Source: Salaquimonas pukyongi (GTDB taxonomy: Bacteria; Pseudomonadota; Alphaproteobacteria; Rhizobiales; Rhizobiaceae). Taken from it: a stretch of DNA of 64,000 nt. The DNA is taken from NCBI RefSeq assembly GCF_001953055.1, contig NZ_CP019044.1, positions 2,728,001 through 2,792,000 on the forward strand, given 5' to 3'. Under the pieces are notes generated by a model that saw only the letters and a list, made by a program, of their open reading frames with translations, searched no databases and was not told where the DNA came from. The position numbers and the translations under genes are program-made. Position 1 is the first letter of the stretch. Each line of letters opens with the position of its first letter. Below are positions 32,196 to 42,509 of the stretch, one piece after another.

Positions 32196-33584
32196 TCAGC
32201 TTGTCGCCTTGGCCAGCGCATTGTCGATGGCCCCGACAATGGCATCGATGTCGGCCTTCCTGGCGATCAGCGCCGGTGAAAGCGTCAGCGTGTTGTTGAA
32301 ACCCGGAACCGAGCGGTTGGTTACCCCGATGATGACGGCATCATCGGCAAGACAGTTGGCCACCACCTGCTGGGCAAATGCTTCTTCCACCGGTTCCTTC
32401 GTCTCGCGGTCCTTGACCAGTTCGGCACCGGCAAACAGCCCCTTGCCGCGAACTTCGCCGATGACAGGGTGTTTTTCCTTCAGTCCCTCAAGACGTTCCA
32501 GAAGATAGTCGCCCATGGCAGCCGAATTCTCGATCAGTTGTTCTTCTTCCAGAATGCGCATGTTCTCAAGCGCTGCTGCCGGGCCTGCCGTGCAGCCGCC
32601 AAACGTCGAGATGTCACGGAAATAGGACAGCGGATCTGCGGCATCCTCCTTGAACTGCTGGAAGACTTCTTCCGTGGTCACCGTGCAGGAGATCGCCGCA
32701 TAGCCGGAGGCCACACCCTTTGCCATCGTCACCATGTCTGGCTTGATGTCGTAATGCTGGTAACCGAACCACTTGCCGGTGCGGCCCATGCCGCAGACCA
32801 CTTCATCGATGATCAGCAGCACATCATACTGCTTGCAGATTTCCTGAACCCGCGGCCAATAACCTTCCGGCGGGGTGATGACACCGCCGCCTGCCGTGAT
32901 CGGCTCGAGGATCAGCGCACCGACCGTATCCGGCCCCTCGCGCAGGATAACCTCCTCGATGGCATTGGCGGCACGCAGGCCATAGTCGTCCACTTCGCCC
33001 CATTGGGAGCGGTATTCAAGACAGTGCGGCACTTCCACGAACCCTTCCGGAAAAGGGCCGTACTGCATCTTGCGCTCGTTCTGGCCGCCGGCGGCAAGGG
33101 TGCCGATCGTCGTGCCGTGATAATCCCGGTCGCGGTACAAGATCTTGTTCTTCTTGCCACCCTTGCGATGGGAAATCTGGCGAACGATCTTGAAAGCCTT
33201 CTCATTCGCCTCCGAACCGGAATTCGAGTAATAAACCCGGCTCATACCCGGCATCTTTGAAATCAGCCGCTCGGCAAACTGCGCACCGGGGATCGAGCCC
33301 ATGGCACCGGCGAAATAGTTCATCTTTACCAGCTGGTCGCGCACCACATTGGCAATCGATTCACGGCCATAGCCCACATTCACGGTCCAAACCCCGCCGG
33401 AAACCGCATCGAGAATTTCGCGGCCCGCCTGGTTCCACACCCGCATGCCCTTACCCTCGATGACGATCATCGGGTCGACCGTCTCGAACTTCTTGTGCTG
33501 GACCAGGTGGTGCCAGACATTGGTCTTGTCGGCCTCTACCACTGCCGAATAATCGTTTGGATTTTGCGGTGCGTTGATGTTCAT
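32196..33584 (-). CDS. tpa: Class III aminotransferase, taurine:pyruvate type
   Basis: A 462-residue PLP enzyme. It has the class III signature with lysine (PDMVTMAKGVASGYAAISC, Lys near 287), LLIIDEVVCGMGRTGKWFGY and YYSNSGSEANEKAFKIVRQI. The overall pattern is closest to taurine-pyruvate aminotransferases as I remember them, which make sulfoacetaldehyde and alanine. No xsc, pta or taurine transporter genes are adjacent, so another omega-amino donor is possible. Start at 33584 follows GGGAGAA; a longer frame from 33692 is not conserved. Confidence 0.75.
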   Translation of the reverse strand: MNINAPQNPNDYSAVVEADKTNVWHHLVQHKKFETVDPMIVIEGKGMRVWNQAGREILDAVSGGVWTVNVGYGRESIANVVRDQLVKMNYFAGAMGSIPGAQFAERLISKMPGMSRVYYSNSGSEANEKAFKIVRQISHRKGGKKNKILYRDRDYHGTTIGTLAAGGQNERKMQYGPFPEGFVEVPHCLEYRSQWGEVDDYGLRAANAIEEVILREGPDTVGALILEPITAGGGVITPPEGYWPRVQEICKQYDVLLIIDEVVCGMGRTGKWFGYQHYDIKPDMVTMAKGVASGYAAISCTVTTEEVFQQFKEDAADPLSYFRDISTFGGCTAGPAAALENMRILEEEQLIENSAAMGDYLLERLEGLKEKHPVIGEVRGKGLFAGAELVKDRETKEPVEEAFAQQVVANCLADDAVIIGVTNRSVPGFNNTLTLSPALIARKADIDAIVGAIDNALAKATS

Positions 33585-33845
33585 GATGTTTCTCCCAATT
33601 CCGCCAGATGATCTGCCCGCAGGCGGTCCCGGTGTTTCCAGTACTTCACATGCGCTGGCTGGATTGCTTGGTATGTGTCGCCGGCGCTTCACACTTCAGG
33701 TTCTAGCAGCAGCGCCCGCCGCACTGATAGTCTCAATTTTCCCATTGTCGGGGAATTGGGATGAAACCCCTAGCGCCAGAGCGCATGGAAACGATGGAGC
33801 CAGATAGCGGCGCAACAAGCCAGATGGCGTCGATACAAGAACGTG

Positions 33846-35114
33846 TCAGGAAAGCCAGTCCGCGATACGGTCCAGCGCCAGGATTTCATCCGCCTCCACC
33901 CGCGGACGGATGACGGAAAACCGGTCGCCCTTTACCAGTACCTCCGGCACCAGCGGGCGAGAATTATAGGTTCCCGCCTGCACCGCACCATAGGCCCCTG
34001 CCGAAAAGATGGCAAACAGGTCGCCACGGTCCATCGGCGGCAGGTCGCGGTCATGGGCCATGAAATCGCCGGTTTCACAGACCGGGCCGACCACATCGCA
34101 CTGACTCCATACCGCATCGGAGGCAGGCTCCACCACGGCACGGATATCGTGCCAGGCATCATAGAGCGTCGGCCGGATCAGGTCGTTCATGCCGGTATCG
34201 GCGATCAGGAAAGTCTTGTGCGGCATTTCCTTCCGGTAGATCACGCTGCCGACCAGAATGCCCGCATTGCCGACGATGAGGCGGCCCGGCTCGAAAATCA
34301 CCTGGCAATCGAGCGCCCGCACATGGCGTTTGACGATGTCGGCATAAGCGTCGGGGCCCGGTGGCGGCGCATTGTCGCCGCGATAGGGAATGCCCAGCCC
34401 GCCGCCGAGGTCAACATGGTCAATGGTGTGCCCTTCCGCCCGTAGCCGCCGCACCAGGCCTTCCAGCCTTGAAAAGGCATGATCGAAAGGCTCCAGCTCT
34501 GTGATCTGGCTGCCGATATGCATGTCGATGCCGGTAACCGCGATGCCGGGCAGGCTCGCGGCAAGTGCATAGATATCCTCCGCCTGCTCCCAGGGCACGC
34601 CGAACTTGTCTTCCTTCTTGCCAGTGGAGATTTTGGCATGGGTTTTCGCGTCCACATCCGGATTGATGCGGAAGGAGACGGGCGCCGTTTTCCCCATTGC
34701 CGCCGCCCGCGCCGACAGCGCATGCAGTTCGGGCACCGATTCTACGTTGAAACACAAAATGCCGGCTTCGAGCGCGGCATCCATTTCATCATCGGTCTTG
34801 CCGACGCCGGAGAACATGATTTTTTCGGGCGGAATGCCGGCAGAAAGTGCCCGCTTCAATTCACCGCCCGACACCACATCCGCACCACAGCCAAGCCGGG
34901 TCAGTGTTGTTAGCACCGACTGGTTGGAATTTGCCTTCATGGCGTAACACACCAGTGAGGGGATATCGCCAAAGGCGCCCGAAAACACCTTGTAGTGCCG
35001 CTCCAGCGTCGCCGTCGAATAGCAGTAAAACGGCGTGCCGACTTCCGCCGCAATCTGTGGCAGAGGTACGTCTTCGGCATGCAGGATGCCTTGCCTGTAC
35101 TGGAAATGGTTCAC
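33846..35114 (-). CDS. lysA: Diaminopimelate decarboxylase
   Basis: A 422-residue PLP enzyme of fold type III. The PLP lysine lies in CYAMKANSN, the phosphate loop in VDLGGGLGIPY, and the active-site cysteine segment is VVGPVCETGDF. It makes L-lysine from meso-diaminopimelate. The GTG at 35114 (NHFQYRQG) gives the usual N-terminus, with AAGGCAG upstream. It is downstream of lptM and argH on the same strand, a conserved order. Confidence 0.95.
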   Translation of the reverse strand: MNHFQYRQGILHAEDVPLPQIAAEVGTPFYCYSTATLERHYKVFSGAFGDIPSLVCYAMKANSNQSVLTTLTRLGCGADVVSGGELKRALSAGIPPEKIMFSGVGKTDDEMDAALEAGILCFNVESVPELHALSARAAAMGKTAPVSFRINPDVDAKTHAKISTGKKEDKFGVPWEQAEDIYALAASLPGIAVTGIDMHIGSQITELEPFDHAFSRLEGLVRRLRAEGHTIDHVDLGGGLGIPYRGDNAPPPGPDAYADIVKRHVRALDCQVIFEPGRLIVGNAGILVGSVIYRKEMPHKTFLIADTGMNDLIRPTLYDAWHDIRAVVEPASDAVWSQCDVVGPVCETGDFMAHDRDLPPMDRGDLFAIFSAGAYGAVQAGTYNSRPLVPEVLVKGDRFSVIRPRVEADEILALDRIADWLS

Positions 35115-35175
35115 GGGCGCTGCCTTGCAAAAAAATCTCGGAAGAAGTCCCGCCGGAAAGGCGCGATGCAACAGA

Positions 35176-35367
35176 TCAGATCAGCGCATCCAGAATGATG
35201 CGGTTATCCTCTGCGGCAGGTTCACTTGCGGTGCCTGAAGAGGTCGAAGGCGACACACTGCCCGGCGGCGGCTCAAGCGGTCCCTTTCGCCCGCAAGCGG
35301 AGACCGCCACAAGGCCCGCCAGCAGTACAACAGCCAGCAATCTGTTATATCCGTTGCCACACATCAT
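35176..35367 (-). CDS. lptM: LptM-type small lipoprotein
   Basis: A 63-residue lipoprotein with a lipobox (LVAVSAC, Cys25) followed by the hallmark CGRKGPLEPP. Its position between argH and lysA is the classic one. LptM (formerly YifL) helps LptD fold and is anchored in the outer membrane. The start at 35367 has GGAG eight bases upstream. Confidence 0.87.
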   Translation of the reverse strand: MMCGNGYNRLLAVVLLAGLVAVSACGRKGPLEPPPGSVSPSTSSGTASEPAAEDNRIILDALI

Positions 35368-35453
35368 GGCAGTAACTCCGTCATCGTTGCGGCTCATATT
35401 CGTCAAGCCGGATCAATTGTCAAACAGGGCAGCAGCCCCGCCTGATCATCTCA

Positions 35454-36878
<1,425 letters not shown>

Positions 36879-36902
36879 GATCTGCTCCTGGAGAAAAGTC
36901 GC

Positions 36903-37544
36903 GTGAGCGATACAGAAAAAAACCGTTCAGTGCTACCCGCTAACTGGCGCCACGGTACGCTGTTTGCGATGGCAGTCTTTGTGCTGGCTGCCTGCAGCGA
37001 TAATTCCACGGTGCAAACGGCGCAATGTGCCGCCTCCGCAGAACGGGTCGCTGCACTGGAGCAACACGCAGGCGGCGATGTTGCCGCCTTCGCTGTTTCA
37101 GACGAGCCGATACCCCTGCCGGTCTTCGAATTTGCCGGGCGGGGCGGCAACAAGGCTTCCACAGCCGATTTTGCCGGCAAGACCGTATTGCTCAACCTGT
37201 GGGCCACCTGGTGCGCGCCCTGCCGGGAGGAAATGCCGGCGCTCGACACCTTGCAGGCCGAGTTCGGCAGTGACGCCTTTCAGGTTCTGCCGGTTTCGAT
37301 CGACCGGGGCGGGCCGGACAAACCCCTCGCCTTTTTTGAGGAGATCGGCATATCGCACCTGCCCTTCTACCAGGACGAGACCATGGGCATCTTCAATGAA
37401 CTGAAAAAGAAGAGCCTCGCCTTCGGCCTGCCGGTTACGCTGCTGGTCGATGCCGACGGCTGCGTCCTCGGCAATCTCAACGGCCCTGCCGACTGGGCTG
37501 GCAGCGATGCCAGGCGCCTGATCGGCGCGGTAGTGGGGAAGTAG
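36903..37544 (+). CDS. tlpA: TlpA-type thiol:disulfide interchange lipoprotein
   Basis: A 213-residue thioredoxin-fold protein with the active site WCAPC (Cys104, Cys107) in [17 protein letters not shown]. The N-terminus has a short hydrophobic segment ending in FVLAAC (Cys31), so it may be a lipoprotein facing the periplasm. TlpA reduces cysteines during cytochrome oxidase copper-centre assembly. The start is GTG at 36903 after GGAG. Confidence 0.88.
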   Translation: MSDTEKNRSVLPANWRHGTLFAMAVFVLAACSDNSTVQTAQCAASAERVAALEQHAGGDVAAFAVSDEPIPLPVFEFAGRGGNKASTADFAGKTVLLNLWATWCAPCREEMPALDTLQAEFGSDAFQVLPVSIDRGGPDKPLAFFEEIGISHLPFYQDETMGIFNELKKKSLAFGLPVTLLVDADGCVLGNLNGPADWAGSDARRLIGAVVGK

Positions 37545-37949
37545 CTGCTGTTCCGGCAATTGACGGGGCCGGATGGAGTGCGTCGTTTGCTCCTTCGTCA
37601 TCCTCGGCCCCTCCTTCGTCATCCTCGGCCCCTCCTTCGTCATCCTCGGCCCCTCCTTCGTCATCCTCGGCCTTGAGCCGAGGATCCAGTGCACAACGAC
37701 CAGCGCTGGATCGCCGGCTTTCGACGGCGCTTCGTTTGTCTTTCGCCATCGGCGGCGCTTCGCTTGCCTCGGGTCAGGCCCGGCGATGACGAATGGTGAT
37801 GGCTCGTCAAACGTGGATAAATCACGCAATGTGCCGCCGCCTGGTGCCGCAGCTTGGTGCACGCTGCTATTGCGGGATACCGTTCAAAAAGTGTTGGACC
37901 CGGAGCCTGCCTTGCGCACGGACGAAGAGTATGACTTTCGAAGCATAAC
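37545..37949. other. Intergenic region with tandem repeats, no gene seen
   Basis: 405 bp between tlpA and hbd (convergent). Its left part holds four 21-bp tandem repeats ending in a palindrome (37589-37685). The open frames over the repeat are artefacts of the 21-bp period, which keeps frames open. The right part shows nothing I recognise. Confidence 0.6.
37589..37685. repeat. Four 21-bp tandem units ending in an extragenic palindrome
   Basis: The unit CCTCCTTCGTCATCCTCGGC plus C is repeated four times without a break (37589-37672; the first unit begins GC). The last unit forms the left arm of ATCCTCGGC-CTTGA-GCCGAGGAT (37663-37685). That palindrome resembles the dispersed TCATCCTCGG-type extragenic repeats common in Alphaproteobacteria. 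The tandem part looks like slippage amplification of its left arm. Confidence 0.85.
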
Positions 37950-38831
37950 CTAGCGCGTGGGAACCGGCGTCTCCCCGCGATAGTCGTAAAACCCGCGGCC
38001 GGATTTGCGGCCGAGCCAGCCGGCCTCGACATACTTCACCAGCAGCGGACAAGGCCGGTATTTCGAATCCGCCAGCCCGTCATGCAGCACCTGCATGATA
38101 GAAAGGCAGGTATCGAGCCCGATGAAATCGGCAAGCTCCAGAGGTCCCATGGGATGATTGGCGCCAAGCTTCATGGCGGTATCGATGCTCTGCACGTTTC
38201 CAACGCCTTCATACAGCGTGTAGATCGCCTCGTTGATCATCGGCAGCAGGACACGGTTGACCATGAAACCGGGAAAATCCTCCGCCACGGCAATGGTCTT
38301 GCCCAGCGAATCGACAAAGGCTTTCGCTGTATCGAAGGTTTCATCGCCGGTCGCAATGCCCCGCACCAGCTCAACCAGCTGCATGAGCGGCACCGGGTTC
38401 ATGAAATGAATGCCGATGAACTTTTCCGGCCGGTCGGTGGCAGAGGCCAGCCGTGTGATCGAGATCGAAGAGGTGTTGGAGGCGACGATCGCCTGGGGAT
38501 TGAGCTGGGCACACAGATTGGCGAAAATCTGCCGCTTGATCGCCTCGTTTTCCGTCGCTGCCTCGATAACCAGATCGCAGCTCGCCAGATCGTTGAGCGT
38601 TGGCGCCCCGTCAAGCCGCTCCTGGGCGGCCTTCATCTCCTTATCGCTGATCTTGCCGGACGCTGCCTGCCGCGCGAGATTGCCATTGATGGTGGCAATG
38701 CCCGATTCGATCTGCTCGGCACCCAGATCGTGCAAAAACACATCATAGCCAGCCAGTGCCGATACATGGGCAATGCCGGCGCCCATCTGGCCTGCTCCAA
38801 TAACCCCGACGGACTTTGTCTTGCCGCTCAT
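37950..38831 (-). CDS. hbd: 3-hydroxybutyryl-CoA dehydrogenase
   Basis: A 293-residue 3-hydroxyacyl-CoA dehydrogenase: VGVIGAGQMGAGIAHVSALA binds NAD, catalytic His and Glu lie in FIGIHFMNPVPLMQLVELV, and DFPGFMVNRVLLPMINEA starts the C-terminal domain. The length is that of monofunctional Hbd/PaaH. It follows etfBA on the same strand across a terminator, and the three form a fatty-acid or butanoate oxidation unit. Start at 38831 follows AGGAAT. Confidence 0.92.
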   Translation of the reverse strand: MSGKTKSVGVIGAGQMGAGIAHVSALAGYDVFLHDLGAEQIESGIATINGNLARQAASGKISDKEMKAAQERLDGAPTLNDLASCDLVIEAATENEAIKRQIFANLCAQLNPQAIVASNTSSISITRLASATDRPEKFIGIHFMNPVPLMQLVELVRGIATGDETFDTAKAFVDSLGKTIAVAEDFPGFMVNRVLLPMINEAIYTLYEGVGNVQSIDTAMKLGANHPMGPLELADFIGLDTCLSIMQVLHDGLADSKYRPCPLLVKYVEAGWLGRKSGRGFYDYRGETPVPTR

Positions 38832-38904
38832 CGTATTCCTGTTTTCTCGCGTTCTGACCTTACTGGCCTCAATGCGATTGTCCTGCTTATGTGGGAAAAA
38901 GAAA

Positions 38905-38936
38905 AGGCCGGAGCAAGGTTTTTCCTGCTCCGGCCT
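38905..38936 (-). terminator. Intrinsic terminator after etfA
   Basis: The stem AGGCCGGAGCA/TGCTCCGGCCT has a ten-base loop and, on the minus strand, a TTTTCTTTTT tract. It lies between etfA and hbd, so hbd is either reached by read-through or has its own promoter. Confidence 0.8.
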
Positions 38937-38962
38937 CAAGATTCTGGCTTACGCTGCGAAGG

Positions 38963-39892
38963 CTACAGCGCCTTTTCCATTTCCGGCAGAACGTCGAAGA
39001 GATCGGCAACCAGGCCGTAATCGGAAACCTGGAAGATCGGCGCTTCCTCGTCCTTGTTGATGGCGACGATGACCTTGGAATCCTTCATGCCGGCGAGGTG
39101 CTGAATGGCACCGGAAATGCCGCAGGCAATGTAAAGATCGGGAGCAACAACCTTGCCGGTCTGGCCGACCTGCCAGTCGTTCGGCGCATAGCCGGCATCC
39201 ACCGCCGCGCGCGACGCACCAACAGCAGCACCCAGCTTGTCTGCAACGGGAAGGATGACTTTCATGAAGTTCTCTTTCGAGCCCAGCGCCCGGCCCCCGG
39301 AGATGATGATTTTGGCAGAAGTGAGTTCCGGCCGGTCACTCTCGACAATCTTGTCGCCGATGAATTTGGAAAGACCCGGATCGCCTGCGGCCGATGCATT
39401 TTCGACGGAGGCGCTGCCACCCTCGCCTGCTGCGGCAAAGCCCGCCGTGCGGATGGTCAGAACCTTCTTGGCATCGGTCGCCTGCACAGTCTGGATCGCA
39501 TTGCCGGCATAGATCGGCCGCTCAAAGGTATCTTCGGAAACGACTGTAATGACATCGGAAACCTGCATGACATCGAGCAGGGCTGCAACCCGCGGCATGA
39601 TGTTCTTGCCGCTGGAGGTGGCGGCCGCCATCAGCACATCGTAGTCGCCGGCTAGAGAAACGATCAGATCGGCCACCGGCTCGGCAAGATGATTGGCATA
39701 GGCCGCATCGTCGGCCAGCAGCACCTTGGAAACTCCGGCAAGCTTGGCAGCCTCGTCGGCAACGGCCTTGCAGCCCTGACCGGCCACCAGAACATGCACA
39801 TCGCCGCCTATTTCGCCGGCAGCGGTCAGCGCCTTTGCGGTCTGGTCGGAAAGGGCAGAATTGTCGTGATCTGCGAGAAGAAGAATGGTCAT
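38963..39892 (-). CDS. etfA: Electron transfer flavoprotein alpha subunit
   Basis: A 309-residue ETF-alpha/FixB protein. The FAD-binding C-domain has GAAVGASRAAVDAGYAPNDW, VGQTGKVVAPDLYIACGISG and AIQHLAGM. With EtfB it carries electrons from acyl-CoA dehydrogenases to the quinone pool. It lies 18 bases after etfB. Confidence 0.95.
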   Translation of the reverse strand: MTILLLADHDNSALSDQTAKALTAAGEIGGDVHVLVAGQGCKAVADEAAKLAGVSKVLLADDAAYANHLAEPVADLIVSLAGDYDVLMAAATSSGKNIMPRVAALLDVMQVSDVITVVSEDTFERPIYAGNAIQTVQATDAKKVLTIRTAGFAAAGEGGSASVENASAAGDPGLSKFIGDKIVESDRPELTSAKIIISGGRALGSKENFMKVILPVADKLGAAVGASRAAVDAGYAPNDWQVGQTGKVVAPDLYIACGISGAIQHLAGMKDSKVIVAINKDEEAPIFQVSDYGLVADLFDVLPEMEKAL

Positions 39893-39910
39893 GGTCTCGT
39901 AGTCCCTTTC

Positions 39911-40660
39911 TTACAGCACACCGGCTTCGTTTTTCAGCTTGTCGAGCAGTTCATTGACATCGGCAACCTTGACGCCGGCCTTGCGGCCTTCCGGTTCAAC
40001 CGTTTTGATGACTTTCAGCCGGGCAGCGGTATCAACCCCAAAGTCGCCCGGCGTCTTCTCGTCGAGCGGCTTCTTTTTCGCCTTCATGATGTTGGGCAGC
40101 GAAGCATAGCGCGGTTCGTTAAGGCGCAGATCGGTAGTGATAATCGTCGGCATCGTGACCTCGATGGTCTGCAGACCACCATCGACCTCGCGGGTGATCT
40201 CCGCCACGTCGCCCTTGATCTCCACGGTATTTGCAAAGGTGGCCTGGCTCCAACCGAGCAATGCCGCCAGCATCTGGCCGGTCTGGTTGCTGTCGTCGTC
40301 GATTGCCTGCTTGCCGAGGATGACAAGACCGGGGCCTTCCGCCTCGACAACGCCCTTGAGGATTTTGGCCACGGCCAGCGGCTCCACCAGATCGTCGGTT
40401 TTTACCAGAATGCCCCGGTCTGCACCCATTGCAAGCGCGGTACGGATGGTTTCCTGGGCCTGCTGCGGACCAACCGAAACAGCGATGATCTCTTCCGCCT
40501 TGCCAGCTTCCTTGAGCCGGATCGCTTCTTCGACGGCAATCTCGTCGAACGGGTTCATCGACATCTTCACATTGGCAAGGTCAACACCGCTGCCATCCGC
40601 CTTCACGCGGATTTTCACATTGTAATCGACCACGCGTTTGACCGGTACTATGATCTTCAT
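39911..40660 (-). CDS. etfB: Electron transfer flavoprotein beta subunit
   Basis: A 249-residue ETF-beta/FixA protein: [20 protein letters not shown], then [17 protein letters not shown], and the signature [20 protein letters not shown] with [23 protein letters not shown] precedes the ATG. A perfect 18-bp palindrome lies 231 bases upstream (40891-40908), the most likely operator of the etfBA-hbd unit. Confidence 0.95.
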   Translation of the reverse strand: MKIIVPVKRVVDYNVKIRVKADGSGVDLANVKMSMNPFDEIAVEEAIRLKEAGKAEEIIAVSVGPQQAQETIRTALAMGADRGILVKTDDLVEPLAVAKILKGVVEAEGPGLVILGKQAIDDDSNQTGQMLAALLGWSQATFANTVEIKGDVAEITREVDGGLQTIEVTMPTIITTDLRLNEPRYASLPNIMKAKKKPLDEKTPGDFGVDTAARLKVIKTVEPEGRKAGVKVADVNELLDKLKNEAGVL

Positions 40661-40974
40661 TGCTTTTCCTCTGCCTTTGGCATCAACCCGCTGATTTTCG
40701 CTTCTTCCGGTAAAAACCGACCCTCAGAAACATCTCTTCGCCCGGCGGGCCGCAACTGCAAATACAGGCTTCCCCTATGGCATTCAATGCTGGACTGATA
40801 GGCTAAAACCGACTTTTCGTGTCAAATTCCTGCTGGGCGCTTTGGCACACCCGGCTCGCGTTTTCGCGGATGCAGCGCTCCCTAAACAAAATTGACGTGC
40901 ACGTCAATCAGCAGAGCGGTTTCGTGAACTGGTGCTGCCCGTTTTTCCATTGCCAGGACGTTCAGTGCTCAAGG
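40661..40974. other. Intergenic region upstream of etfB
   Basis: 314 bp between the rhomboid gene's 3' end and etfB. It holds a perfect 18-bp palindrome (40891-40908) and no gene. No strong terminator for the rhomboid gene is visible. Confidence 0.6.
40891..40908. promoter_or_regulatory. Perfect palindrome, candidate operator of etfBA
   Basis: ATTGACGTGCACGTCAAT is fully self-complementary. It resembles operators of regulators of fatty-acid and branched-chain amino-acid oxidation (the LiuR type, with a TTnACGT-N2-ACGTnAA core from memory), and etf genes are known members of those regulons. The regulator gene is not in this window. Confidence 0.65.
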
Positions 40975-41835
40975 TCAGTTTTCGTCGCCACCGCCGCGGC
41001 CCCAGCGTATCGTCCCCCGTTTGCCGGTGGCGGGAACCGAGCCCGTCCTGACCGCTTTATCGGCCGCTTTTTCCGTTGTTTGACCGGAATTGCCGGTTTC
41101 CCCAGCCGACCCGATGTCTGCCGGATCAGGAAGCACGACATTGTCGACACGGTCAAACAGCAGGACACCGGAGCGCCGCATGAACAGGATCAACACCATT
41201 CCGGCAAGAAACCCGCCAATATGCGCTGCCCAGGAAACCTGGCCGCCCAGGTCGCTGAAAAACTGGAATATCTGAAACCCGATCCAGCCCAGCAGCACCA
41301 CCGCAGCTGGAATGCGCAACGGAATTCGGCCAAGCGCCAGCGCCCATACGCGGATTTTGGGATGCAGCAGGAGATAGGCGCCCATAATGCCCGACGCCGC
41401 ACCCGAGGCACCTATCAGCGGCACCGGGGATTGCGGGTCGACCAGCGAGTGCGTCAGCGCCGCAGCAGCAGCACAGACCAGATAGAAAATCACGAACCGA
41501 AAATGGCCGGTTGCATCCTCAACATTATCGCCGAACACCCAGATGAAAAGCATGTTGCCGGCCAGATGCATGAAATCGCCGTGAAAAAACGCATAGGTGA
41601 CATAGGTCGCCAGCGGCGGAATGCGGTCAAGTTCGACCGGCAGCACCTCGAATCCGTTGGCCACCGACGGAATGAAACCATAGGCAAGAAAGCTCGCCTG
41701 CTTGACCGCGGCGTCGGAAACCATCGGCGTGCCGGTGGCAAGCCAGAACAGGACGTTCACCGCAATGACGCCAAGCGTGACATATTGCAGCCGGATGTGC
41801 TTGAGCGCGTTGGCATCATGCAGGGGGATGAACAT
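40975..41835 (-). CDS. Rhomboid family intramembrane serine protease
   Basis: A 286-residue rhomboid with six TM helices. The catalytic Ser144 lies in IGASGAASG, the His205 partner in AAHIGGF, and the HxxxN-type helix is HLAGNMLFIWVFGDN (His90, Asn94). The C-terminal 60 residues are a hydrophilic, Gly- and Arg-rich tail. Substrate unknown. The adenosyltransferase gene precedes it by 48 bases. Confidence 0.93.
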   Translation of the reverse strand: MFIPLHDANALKHIRLQYVTLGVIAVNVLFWLATGTPMVSDAAVKQASFLAYGFIPSVANGFEVLPVELDRIPPLATYVTYAFFHGDFMHLAGNMLFIWVFGDNVEDATGHFRFVIFYLVCAAAAALTHSLVDPQSPVPLIGASGAASGIMGAYLLLHPKIRVWALALGRIPLRIPAAVVLLGWIGFQIFQFFSDLGGQVSWAAHIGGFLAGMVLILFMRRSGVLLFDRVDNVVLPDPADIGSAGETGNSGQTTEKAADKAVRTGSVPATGKRGTIRWGRGGGDEN

Positions 41836-41883
41836 GACCGGCTTACCTTTCGAACCTTGCCAGAAAAGCGGAAAATTCCGCCA

Positions 41884-42462
41884 TCAGCGATTTGCGCCCG
41901 GTACCCAAAGCACGTCCGCCGCGCCGTTTTCGTTCGATGCCCGCGCAGCGACAAACAGAAAATCCGACAGGCGATTCATGTAGCAAATCACCTCACCGCC
42001 AACCTGTTCACCCTTTTCTTCGGACAATTCGACGATCATCCGCTCTGCGCGCCTGGCAACGGTGCGCGCCAGGTGCAGATAGGCCGCAGCCGGAGAGCCG
42101 CCCGGCAGGACGAAGGAACGCAATGGCTTCAATTCCTTGTTCATGCGGTCGATTTCCTCTTCAATCGCCGTCACCTGTCCCGAAGTAATTCTCAGCGGTT
42201 CATAGTCGGGCGTTTCGCCGATTTCCGGCGTCGCAAGGTCTGCTCCAAGGTCGAACAGGTCATTCTGGATGCGCATCAAAACCGCATCCAGTTCGCCATT
42301 ATCCACAAGATGCAGCCGCGCCAGCCCGATACAGGCATTCGCCTCATCGACCGTACCATAGGCAGCCACTCTGAGATCGTACTTTTTCCGGCGCTCGCCA
42401 CTGCCAAGTGCCGTCGTGCCGTCATCGCCGGTCTTTGTATAGATTTTGTTCAGCACGACCAT
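41884..42462 (-). CDS. Cob(I)yrinic acid a,c-diamide adenosyltransferase, PduO type
   Basis: A 192-residue four-helix-bundle ATP:cob(I)alamin adenosyltransferase. It has the N-terminal ATP loop KIYTKTGDDGTTALGSGER, the AYGTVDEANACIG helix, and near the C-terminus CYMNRLSDFLFVAAR with the corrin-contacting residues. It makes adenosylcobalamin from cob(I)alamin and ATP. Start at 42462 follows GGAGG. Upstream is a palindromic mobile element whose left end lies 48 bases from the start codon, near the expected promoter. Confidence 0.95.
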   Translation of the reverse strand: MVVLNKIYTKTGDDGTTALGSGERRKKYDLRVAAYGTVDEANACIGLARLHLVDNGELDAVLMRIQNDLFDLGADLATPEIGETPDYEPLRITSGQVTAIEEEIDRMNKELKPLRSFVLPGGSPAAAYLHLARTVARRAERMIVELSEEKGEQVGGEVICYMNRLSDFLFVAARASNENGAADVLWVPGANR

Positions 42463-42509
42463 TCGAAATTTCCTCCCGGCCTGTTATTGGCGGCCCCCGG
42501 GCCCGTTAC

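Noticed and set aside
37573-37862. Repetitive ORFs on both strands (MTKEGPR- and FVILGPS-type repeats)
   Set aside because: They are produced by the 21-bp tandem repeat keeping frames open; no start signals.
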